Positions 46,856-64,000 of a stretch of 64,000 bases of DNA are shown here, one piece after another. This DNA comes from Sipunculus nudus (Eukaryota; Annelida; Sipuncula; Golfingiida; Sipunculidae), in the NCBI GenBank assembly GCA_026874595.1, contig CM049315.1, positions 10,372,664 through 10,436,663 of the forward strand, read 5' to 3'. A model generated the notes under the pieces. That model had not been told where the DNA came from and did no database searches. It was given only the letters and a program-made list of their open reading frames with translations. Position numbers and translations under genes: made by a program. The first letter of the stretch is position 1, and each line of letters starts with the position of its first letter.

Positions 46856-49800
46856 AGCTCAGCTGACTACAAGTCATCTGAGATTTAGTTGTGGTCCATT
46901 GTTCGTTGTCTGTCCGTTAGACTGGCACATTTTGAAACCGTTAAGACCTACGAATCCAAAATTTGGCTTACTGTTAGATGTCCCCAAGATCTCCTACCAA
47001 ACCAAAAATTGGGTCATTGAGACTTCTTTTGTTGGAGAAATTAAGGAAAAACCTCAATGTTCAATTAAGAACCTATTGTCACACTTCAGGGTTGCCTTAT
47101 ATCAAAATAACTCCTATGTATTTCCTCATATTTACCACAAATATTCCCCTATATAGTTCCTATGTACATGCCATAACTGAGGTCACTATTACTTAATTGT
47201 ATCACCAGACATAGTCTGGAGATACTATGGTTTAGGCACGGTCGCGCCGCCGCCACCGCCGCAGAGATTTCTTTTGGACACAATAACTCAAAAAATATTT
47301 CACGGATCTTTACCAAACTTGGTATATGTATAGATATAGGTGAGAGGACGACGCCTATTTAAAATGAGGTCATGACCTCAACAAGGAGAGTGACCTTGAC
47401 CTTGAATAGGTTCAATTTTGGGGAAAATCACACAAATTCTTAAATATCTCAAGAAAACTTGCATGGATTGATCCCAAAATCAAGTTGATCGAAGATCATG
47501 GATAGGGTTGTCATGTTCCAGAAACTGGTGGCGCCACCTATTATTCTTTACTTGTTTTCATGCCGTTAATATCCCCAAAATTGCTACTTGACAGTACTGT
47601 GAGCATTACAAGTCAAAAACTAATGGACAGATTTCTTTCATATTATGCAAATACATAGATATGGGTTATGGGATGATGTTTATTTAAATTGGGGTCATGA
47701 CCTTTCCTATGAGAGTGGCCTTGACCTTGAATATTGCCATATATGGTGAAAATCACACAAAATCATTAATTTCTCAATAAGGGATGCATGCATTGGTCCA
47801 AAAATCAACTTGACCGAAAATCTTGGATAGTAATGTCATGTACCGGAAACAGGTGGCGCCACTTGTTATTCTTTTACTTGTTTTCATGCCGTTTAATACC
47901 CCATCATTGCCACTTAACAGTACATTTATAACCTGTGAGCATTATAAGTCAAAAACTAATGGACAGATTTCTTTCATATTATGCATATACATAGACATGG
48001 GTTAAGGGATGATGTATATATAAATTGGGGTCATGACCTTTCCTATTAGAGTGGCCTTGACCTTGAATATTGCCATATATGGGGAAAATTACACAAAATC
48101 ATTAATATCTCAATAAGGGATGCATGCATTGGTCCAAAAATCAACATGTTCGAAGATCTTGGAAAGTATTGTCATGTACCGGAAACAGGTGGTGCCACCT
48201 GTTATTCTTTTACTTGTTTTGTGCCGTTTAATACCCCATCATTGCCATTTATCAGTACTGTGAGCATTATAAGTCAAAAACTAATGGACAAATTTCTTTC
48301 ATATTATGCATATACATGGATATGGGTTATAGGATAATGTTTATTTGAATAGGGGTCATGACCTTTCCAATGAGTGGCCTTGACCTTGAATATTGCCATA
48401 TATGGTGAAAATCACACAAAATCATTAATTTCTCAATAAGGGATGCATGTTTTTGTCCAAAAATCAACTTGAACGAAGATCTTGGATAGTGTTGTCATGT
48501 ATCGGAAACAGGTGGTGCCACCTGTTATTCTTTTACTTGTTTTCGTGCCGTTTAATACCCCATCATTCCCACTTAACAGTATTGTGAGCATTATAAGTCA
48601 AAAACTAATGGACAGATTTCTTGCATATACATAGACATGGGTTAGGGGATGATGTATATTAAAATTTGGATCATGACCTTTTCTATGAGAATGACCTTTT
48701 CTATGAGTGTGGTCTGATATTAATTGTTGCTGAAGATGGGGGGCCTATTCTTAAAAGGGGGGGGGGGATTAATTGTCTGGGGATACTGTGGCACCTGCGG
48801 TGCCAAGAAATATCTAGTTTATAAAAAGTTGCCCCAAACATAATTGCTTTTGAATAAAATCAGGAAAGATATTTACTCAACATGATATCTGTTGAAGCTA
48901 GAGATTTTTTTTTCAGGTATATAACTAAATTTAATCAAGATTCATTTGTATACACAAAATTAAATCTGAAGTTATTACCATAAATATAAAAATCAGTACC
49001 TTAAATTTTGTCTAAATTTGACCATGGCATATTTGTTCCTGTAAGTTCATTTGAATTTTTTTTTTTGCAGCAGGTACACAGAATTAATAAATCTGTTCAA
49101 TGCTGAAATTTGAAAATAGAAACTAAAAAATTAGGCTATTTATTATATTTTCAGGGGCCCATTGTAATGGGCTCATTGTCATGCAAGGTCCAGGCTTCTT
49201 ACTTTTGGTCACTACCTGCCTCGGTAACTTCATTAGTGATGGAATACTGGTCCAGCACTTCTGTTATGATAGGTGTAAAGTTATTCTCATGTCCCCCCCC
49301 CCCCCCCACCAACCACCACCAAGTGTATTGCAATTATTGTTATTGTTCGCTCTGATTCTTACAGTTGTAAAGCTGTCTCCACTCCAGTGTACAGAACGAT
49401 TTTGAAATAGTAAATCAAGGTATAATCCAGAAGACTCCATGTGCTGGTAATGTAGCATTTTTAAAGAATTTAATTTCAATTTAAATCATTTAATTAAAGG
49501 GACATAATCAGGAGCAATATTATGTCTACTCTTTCACACTATCAGGTTGGTTTTGCTTTATACACAAGTTTCCAAGCAAAACCAACCCAGCACAAAGTCT
49601 AAGTACCTTGCATATGGCTGTTTAACACCGTGTTATGGCTCTGCATGTTTGTAATCAGTCCACAGGTGTCTGTTAACCATAATAAAGCCGCTTGACCGGA
49701 GGGTGGATTGTGAGTCACAATACGCTATGTTTCAGCCAGCGGGTATTACATTTTTTGGGACCAAGTCAGTCAGGACATCTCATAATTGGCAGGTGTTGTG

Positions 49801-50325
49801 GCACAGTGCTGCACAAAATCCCATGCGCTGACAACTGTGATCGCACACGGTCCACTGTTTTTAACACTCATTTACAGGAGATATATCAAACGGTTTCAGG
49901 GCAATATCTTGGCAGGAACAAATTCATTTTAAAGGGAAAAAGCTATTTTTTGTGTTATTTCAACATAGCTTTTTAGGTGATTAGGCCCCCTTAAAATATA
50001 ATTAAACCCATCAGTAGGCATAATCTGATGAAATATGAATCAGGGATAAATAAGGTGTGATTTAGAATTGTGAATTCTGAATCAAGGGTTCTTTTCAGAT
50101 GTTTTTTTATTTCAATTTAAAAAATATATTTTAAAGAAAAATAAATACTTCTGTGTGTATAAAATGATGTCACTAAACCCAATTAGCTGTAGATTTTCAA
50201 ACATATCAACCATCCATAACCTATATTACCTGTACCTTCACTCTTTATCTGTATTTGTTATTATTTTATATTTTTACCTTGAAGATCAACTTCAGCTGAG
50301 CACAGTGACCCATGGGTCCCTTGTT
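46856..50325 (+). mobile_element. Family A element (copy 1 of duplicated block)
   Basis: Starts AGCTCAGCTGACTACAAG; ends TCAGCTGAGC (50292-50301), GACCCATGGGTC (50307-50318) and CCTTGTT. The family B element at 47202-48817 is inserted in it. Other contents are a C-run of about 15 at 49293-49307 and a hairpin with a perfect 14-bp stem (GGTTGGTTTTGCTT at 49545-49558 with its complement at 49574-49587). Confidence 0.75.
47202..48817 (+). mobile_element. Helitron-like element, family B, nested in family A
   Basis: Starts after A at TCACCAGACATAGTCTGG and ends with hairpin GGCACC-TGC-GGTGCC (48790-48804), AAGAAATAT, CTAG, then T. The host sequence around it (CTATTACTTAATTGTA / TTTATAAAAAGTTG) matches the uninterrupted family A copy near 24215-24240, which confirms both ends and the A^T target. 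The interior has four units of about 325-335 bp marked by GAAACWGGTGG.GCCAC (47520, 47844, 48180, 48503). Confidence 0.85.
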
Positions 50326-50439
50326 GAGCATTAGTTAACTACAAGGTAAAATAAAAAAAATCTATGGAGGTACCTGGATTACAATAATTTAGGCCTGGCT
50401 TGAAATAACAGGCAAACTATAGAAATCAGGGGCATAAAA

Positions 50440-50720
50440 AAGGAAGGGCCCTGTGACCTTGATCTTTTAACCCCAAAATAGAGAAGAATCTTTCCCTATT
50501 GGCAAGTGAGCAATATGTTGAAGATGGAAGGTTTTGGTTGAAAAGTTTGGCTTAAAATACATCCAAAATCCTCAAAAAGTGGGTCTTGTGACCTTTGACC
50601 TCATGGCCCCCAAGTCAACATGATTCTTGCTTTAGTGGCAGATGGTATATAAGTGAAGTTTGAATCCATATATATATCAATCCAAACTGGGATCCAGAAA
50701 TGAGTTACTTTGAGACCCAC
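50440..50720 (-). repeat. Family B-type internal repeat fragment, inverted
   Basis: On the minus strand it reads as the 289-bp unit of 44102-45265: ATGAGGTCAAAGGTC (complement of GACCTTTGACCTCAT near 50590), the ATTTTAAGCCAAAC and GAAGATC-like words, and TTTGGGGTTAAAAGATCAAG. Ends are not defined. Confidence 0.6.
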
Positions 50721-51910
50721 AAAAAGAAATCATGCTAGTCATGTCAGATTTTAAAGTCTAGACCCCCTCCCCTCTCCCTCTGTACATACACAAAACTAGG
50801 CATTAAGGTTTTGATCATTTATTTTCAAAATCATTAAATCATATGTCACAGGAATGTTCTAATAATGCATGAATGTCCTAATAATAACAGTTCCTTTTGA
50901 TAATATAATAGGTAATAACATATAACACATACCCATGTATTCCCTATTTATCTCAATATCCTATTTTTCTAAATTCTAAGCTTTCATTGAGTAAAAAAAT
51001 GAGTATTTGAAAAATATGAGTATGCATTTGCATATTTAAAACTAAAAACAAAAATATAGGGTATATATCACAGCCAGACGTGGTGTAATTTGTGTGTGTG
51101 TGTATAATTATATATATATATCTATATATATGTATGTATGTATGTATGTAAATATTGGTCCCGATCTTACAGCGTTCAAGCACAAGTGGTTAATAGCTGT
51201 GGCTGAAAATGTCCCCATACTGAAAATTTAATACTGGCATTCATTCTACCAATCACAAATATGACTAAAATCTTTTTGCAGACGAGAACAAATGCATATC
51301 TCCCCTTCTGAATGCAGGGTGTAACGGTCTTTATCAGGACACATATTGGTGATGCAATGAAAAATGTTTGGTAAGCTTGAACACTTAAACATGTGTGAAA
51401 GTTGACTGTTAAAAGTGTTTATGCTCCGGTTTCCTGCACTAATGTTAAGCATGTCAGAATATCTTAGTGTAATCTATCGTACTGGACAATTTGATTCAGC
51501 ATTACTGATAGCAGCCAAACACATCAATAAAAGTGAACTGTTGTGTTTTTGTCATATATCAGAAACTGAACCTGTATGGAAACAATACTTTCTATTTTTT
51601 TTTGCTAAGCAAGGCAATACATCTAGAAAACACCACATATCTAAAACATACATGTATAATAGTCCCAGCATCTCTCAAATGATGAATAGTTCCTGATGCA
51701 CTGCAGTGTAAATAACATGGAAAATACATATAAAATATACATAGAATAATTTTGCCATGACAAAATATTTTAATGTTTGTAGGGATTCTCAAGAGGAGAC
51801 ATAAGGAATACACTCACATTATTTGAGAATGTAGTGCTACTTAAACTGCAGTCTTGATATCTGGCACTTACATATTTCTTGATTTTCAATAATGCCCATT
51901 ATGTACTACA
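50721..51910. other. Intergenic, no gene recognised
   Basis: AT-rich. Contains a TG/TA-rich stretch at 51090-51150. The open frame at 51415-51696 shows no domain. Confidence 0.5.
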
Positions 51911-52373
51911 AGAAGGGAGCCATAGGTCATGGTGCTCAGCTGAAGTTGACCTTGAAGGTAAAAATCTAAAATAATAATAAAATGAAATAATGGCTGAGAG
52001 GAAACACCGGCCATGCTTGGTTGATATTCAAACATGGACAGACTGACAGGTAGACAAACAAAACTTATCACTTAATCTCCCATTCTACTGAGGCCAGAAA
52101 ATAATGAACAAATGTTTGCATTAGATCCTCTTTCCAATACATCAAATTTTTTTTAAAGTTTATAAATTGTATACATTTGCAATATTACACATCTGAATAT
52201 ATAAGTTGCTTTCAAATTTCAGTCTTAACAGCTTAAATCCATATACATACAGCATATGAAAGTTAATTGAATAGTACTTGTAGGAAAAAAGTTAATGACT
52301 GACAGGCTGGACAGGCGGACAGCGGACAAAGGACTATTGCTACAGATCAGAAGGCTTGTAGTCAGCTGAGCTA
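51911..52373 (-). mobile_element. Short family A copy
   Basis: On the minus strand it starts near 52373 with TTAGCTCAGCTGACTACAAG and ends near 51911 with CAGCTGAGCACCATGACC and TATGGCTCCCTTCTT, a decayed form of the family A 3' end. Only about 460 bp, so most of the interior is missing. Confidence 0.65.
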
Positions 52374-52765
52374 AAATTGACTTTTTATCAATATGAAGAT
52401 CCCCCCAGTATATATTTATTTCACAGAATAAACATCTGGTGTCTCTGATGATCCATTTGGTAGCTTTACTTTGAACTGACAGCAGTAAAAGAGAACATTA
52501 CTGTTTGTTATAGACAAATTTAACTTTTGCAATACAAGCAAGAGCAGCGTATGCATAACATTATAATACCTTGCAAAATATATTTATATATATATATATA
52601 TTAAAATGAAGAAAAACAACACTGTAAATTTTCTACAGACTGTTTCACGGGATGCGACCTGATCCTCAGCTGAATGTTGTTAGAATGAAGCTTACGGCAT
52701 GGTTTGAAAACCCGAGATGCTGAAGGCGATAGGGCACTTTACACCGGAGGGTAACTCTACCTTCC

Positions 52766-60088
<7,323 letters not shown>

Positions 60089-60256
60089 CTGAAAGATAAA
60101 AAAAGTCATATCATGTAGCTTTTGATCAAAGTTTCCATGCCTTACTTGTGGCTTATACCCATATTCAATATCCAAAATGGTTTCCTCGCCTTTGGTTCAT
60201 CTTTCTGATAACAACTTTATTAAAAAGTTAAAATAAGTGTTTTATTCAGTTTTATT

Positions 60257-63200
60257 AGCTCAGCTGACTACAAGTCATCTGAGATTTAGTTGTGGTCCAT
60301 TGTTCGTTGTCTGTCCGTTAGACTGGCACATTTTGAAACCGTTAAGACCTACAAATCCAAAATTTGGCTTACTGTTAGATGTCCCCAAGATCTCCTACCA
60401 AACCAAAAATTGGGTCATTGAGACTTCTTTTGTTGGAGAAATTAAGGAAAAACCTCAATTTTCAATTAAGAACCTATTGTCACACTTCAGGGTTGCCTTA
60501 TATCAAAATTACTCCTATGTATTTCCTCATATTTACCACAAATATTCCCCTATATAGTTCCTATGTACATGCCATAACTGAGGTCACTATTACTTAATTG
60601 TATCGCCAGACATAGTCTGGAGATACTATGGTTTAGGCACGGTCGCGCCGCCGCCACCGCCGCAGAGATTTCTTTTGGACACAATAACTCAAAAAATATT
60701 TCACGGATCTTTACCAAACTTGGTATATGTATAGATATGGGTGAGAGGACGACGCCTATTTAAAATGAGGTCATGACCTCAACAAGGAGAGTGACCTTGA
60801 CCTTGAATAGGTTCAATTTTGGGGAAAATCACACAAATTCTTAAATATCTCAAGAAAACTTGCATGGATTGATCCCAAAATCAAGTTGATCGAAGATCAT
60901 GGATAGGGTTGTCATGTTCCAGAAACTGGTGGCGCCACCTATTATTCTTTACTTGTTTTCATGCCGTTAATATCCCCAAAATTGCTACTTGACAGTACTG
61001 TGAGCATTACAAGTCAAAAACTAATGGACAGATTTCTTTCATATTATGCAAATACATAGATATGGGTTATGGGATGATGTTTATTTAAATTGGGGTCATG
61101 ACCTTTCCTATGAGAGTGGCCTTGACCTTGAATATTGCCATATATGGTGAAAATCACACAAAATCATTAATTTCTCAATAAGGGATGCATGCATTGGTCC
61201 AAAAATCAACTTGACCGAAAATCTTGGATAGTAATGTCATGTACCGGAAACAGGTGGCGCCACTTGTTATTCTTTTACTTGTTTTCATGCCGTTTAATAC
61301 CCCATCATTGCCACTTAACAGTACATTTATAACCTGTGAGCATTATAAGTCAAAAACTAATGGACAGATTTCTTTCATATTATGCATATACATAGACATG
61401 GGTTAAGGGATGATGTATATATAAATTGGGGTCATGACCTTTCCTATTAGAGTGGCCTTGACCTTGAATATTGCCATATATGGTGAAAATTACACAAAAT
61501 CATTAATATCTCAATAAGGGATGCATGCATTGGTCCAAAAATCAACATGTTCGAAGATCTTGGAAAGTATTGTCATGTACCGGAAACAGGTGGTGCCCCT
61601 GTTATTCTTTTACTTGTTTTGTGCCGTTTAATACCCCATCATTGCCATTTATCAGTACTGTGAGCATTATAAGTCAAAAACTAATGGACAAATTTCTTTC
61701 ATATTATGCATATACATGGATATGGGTTATAGGATAATGTTTATTTGAATAGGGGTCATGACCTTTCCAATGAGTGGCCTTGACCTTGAATATTGCCATA
61801 TATGGTGAAAATCACACAAAATCATTAATTTCTCAATAAGGGATGCATGCATTGGTCCAAAAATCAACTTGAACGAAGATCTTGGATAGTGTTGTCATGT
61901 ATCGGAAACAGGTGGTGCCACCTGTTATTCTTTTACTTGTTTTCGCGCCGTTTAATACCCCATCATTCCCACTTAACAGTATTGTGAGCATTATAAGTCA
62001 AAAACTAATGGACAGATTTCTTGCATATACATAGACATGGGTTAGGGGATGATGTATATTGAAATTTGGATCATGACCTTTTCTATGAGAATGACCTTTT
62101 CTATGAGTGTGGTCTGATATTAATTGTTGCTGAAGATGGGGGGCCTATTCTTAAAGGGGGGGGGGGGGGGGATTAATTGTCTGGGGATACTGTGGCACCT
62201 GCGGTGCCAAGAAATATCTAGTTTATAAAAAGTTGCCCCAAACATAATTGCTTTTGAATAAAATCAGGAAAGATATTTACTCAACATGATATCTGTTGAA
62301 GCTAGAGATTTTTTTTTCAGGTATATAACTAAATTTAATCAAGATTCATTTGTATACACAAAATTAAATCTGAAGTTATTACCATAAATATAAAAATCAG
62401 TACCTTAAATTTTGTCTAAATTTGACCATGGCATATTTGTTCCTGTAAGTTCATTTGAATTTTTTTTGCAGCAGGTACACAGAATTAATAAATCTGTTCA
62501 ATGCTGAAATTTGAAAATAGAAACTAAAAAATTAGGCTATTTATTATATTTTCAGGGGCCCATTGTAATGGGCTCATTGTCATGCAAGGTCCAGGCTTCT
62601 TACTTTTGGTCACTACCTGCCTCGGTAACTTCATTAGTGATGGAATACTGGTCCAGCACTTCTGTTATGATAGGTGTAAAGTTATTCTCATGTCCCCCCC
62701 CCCCCCCCCACCAACCACCACCAAGTGTATTGCAATTATTGTTATTGTTCGCTCTGATTCTTACAATTGTAAAGCTGTCTCCACTCCAGTGTACAGAACG
62801 ATTTTGAAATAGTAAATCAAGGTATAATCCAGAAGACTCCATGTGCTGGTAATGTAGCATTTTTAAAGAATTTAATTTCAATTTAAATCATTTAATTAAA
62901 GGGACATAATCAGGAGCAATATTATGTCTACTCTTTCACACTATCAGGTTGGTTTTGCTTTATACACAAGTTTCCAAGCAAAACCAACCCAGCACAAAGT
63001 CTAAGTACCTTGCATATGGCTGTTTAACACCGTGTTATGGCTCTGCATGTTTGTAATCAGTCCACAGGTGTCTGTTAACCATAATAAAGCCGCTTGACCG
63101 GAGGGTGGATTGTGAGTCACAACACGCTATGTTTCAGCCAGCGGGTATTACATTTTTTGGGACCAAGTCAGTCAGGACATCTCATAATTGGCAGGTGTTG

Positions 63201-63725
63201 TGGCACAGTGCTGCACAAAATCCCATGCGCTGACAACTGTGATCGCACACGGTCCACTGTTTTTAACACTCATTTACAGGAGATATATCAAACGGTTTCA
63301 GGGCAATATCTTGGCAGGAACAAATTCATTTTAAAGGGAAAAAGCTATTTTTTGTGTTATTTCAACATAGCTTTTTAGGTGATTAGGCCCCCTTAAAATA
63401 TAATTAAACCCATCAGTAGGCATAATCTGATGAAATATGAATCAGGGATAAATAAGGTGTGATTTAGAATTGTGAATTCTGAATCAAGGGTTCTTTTCAG
63501 ATGTTTTTTTATTTCAATTTAAAAAATATATTTTAAAGAAAAATAAATACTTCTGTGTGTATAAAATGATGTCACTAAACCCAATTAGCTGTAGATTTTC
63601 AAACATATCAACCATCCATAACCTATATTACCTGTACCTTCACTCTTTATCTGTATTTGTTATTATTTTATATTTTTACCTTGAAGATCAACTTCAGCTG
63701 AGCACAGTGACCCATGGGTCCCTTG
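60257..63725 (+). mobile_element. Family A element (copy 2 of duplicated block)
   Basis: Same ends and contents as 46856-50325. It is the duplicated copy rather than an independent insertion, since the flanks are shared. Confidence 0.75.
60603..62221 (+). mobile_element. Helitron-like element, family B (copy 2)
   Basis: Starts after A at TCGCCAGACATAGTCTGG; ends GGCACC-TGC-GGTGCC, AAGAAATAT, CTAG (62218-62221), then T. It is the duplicate of 47202-48817, with a longer G-run near the 3' end. Confidence 0.85.
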
Positions 63726-64000
63726 TTGAGCATTAGTTAACAACAAGGTAAAATAAAAAAAATCTATGGAGGTACCTGGATTACAATAATTTAGGCCTGG
63801 CTTGAAATAACAGGCAAACTATAGAAATCAGGGGCATAAAAAAGGAAGGGCCCTGTGACCTTGATCTTTTAACCCCAAAATAGAGAAGAATCTTTCCCTA
63901 TTGGCAAGTGAGCAATATGTTGAAGATGGAAGGTTTTGGTTGAAAAGTTTGGCTTAAAATACATCCAAAATCCTCAAAAAGTGGGTCTTGTGACCTTTGA

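Larger units (their letters stand above)
46731..50598 (+). repeat. Segmental duplication, copy 1
   Basis: The stretch from TTTCCATGCCTTACTTGTGG onward recurs at 60132-64000 in the same orientation, offset about 13.4 kb. I saw only about 15-20 single-base differences plus homopolymer length changes, so identity is above 99%. It contains a family A element with a nested family B Helitron-like element, plus flanks on both sides. The right limit is unknown because copy 2 runs off the window. Confidence 0.95.
60132..64000 (+). repeat. Segmental duplication, copy 2 (cut by window end)
   Basis: Near-identical to 46731-50598, same orientation. It starts 44 bp upstream of the first visible TMEM144 exon and therefore sits inside the TMEM144 gene, between it and the missing 5' exon(s). 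The left junction is TTTTGATCAAAG|TTTCCATGCC. Confidence 0.95.

Noticed and set aside
46836-47196. Frames of 106 and 72 codons repeated at 60237-60597
   Set aside because: They lie in family A repeat sequence and are duplicated with the block. Similar but broken frames occur in other family A copies, so there is no sign of selection for protein.

Overview
The window is nuclear DNA of an animal, most likely a bivalve mollusc or another lophotrochozoan. It is AT-rich, its genes are split by GT-AG introns, and it is full of microsatellites and short non-autonomous transposons. The bivalve call is an inference from the repeat style (a family starting AGCTCAGCTGACTATAAG, GGAC arrays, homopolymer C/G runs); nothing in the window proves the species. 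No bacterial features, rRNA operon, CRISPR array or intact tRNA gene was seen.

Three conserved genes were assembled exon by exon; in each one every reading phase closes across the splice sites. (1) 6348-15471, minus strand: sequestosome-1/p62, the selective autophagy receptor; 7 exons, 501 aa, with PB1, ZZ zinc finger, LIR and UBA. (2) 20910-42631, plus strand: sterol regulatory element-binding protein (SREBP); 19 exons, 1134 aa, with acidic activation domain, Gln-rich region, bHLH-ZIP with the SREBP-specific tyrosine, two membrane spans with recognisable S2P and candidate S1P sites, and the SCAP-binding C-terminal region. (3) 53939-60088, minus strand: TMEM144-type transporter; 8 exons visible, 325 codons, first exon(s) not found and probably beyond the right edge. 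p62 and SREBP are head to head, 5.4 kb apart; SREBP and TMEM144 are tail to tail.

The rest is repeat-rich. 1-2.5 kb: a palindrome, an inverted-repeat element, and degenerate repeats carrying a hAT-like MITE. 7.98-10.6, 23.9-28.2, 46.9-50.3, 51.9-52.4 and 60.3-63.7 kb: one dispersed family (family A) with short asymmetric inverted repeats and a 3' palindrome. 43.4-45.5 kb, and nested at 47.2-48.8 and 60.6-62.2 kb: a Helitron-like family (family B) with TC...CTAG ends, a 3' hairpin and internal tandem repeats; the 43.4 kb copy holds a dense array of AGGTCA motifs. 18.1-19.5 kb: an element with long GC-rich inverted ends. 37.0-38.9 kb, in an SREBP intron: a hAT-like element nested in a TA-flanked element. 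A block of about 3.87 kb at 46731-50598 recurs almost unchanged from 60132 to the window edge.

The most unusual item is in the TMEM144 gene: ten tandem copies, about 65 bp each, of the splice acceptor and first codons of the exon at 54647-54864, lying just upstream of that exon. No new multi-gene system was found; the novelty lies in these repeat structures.
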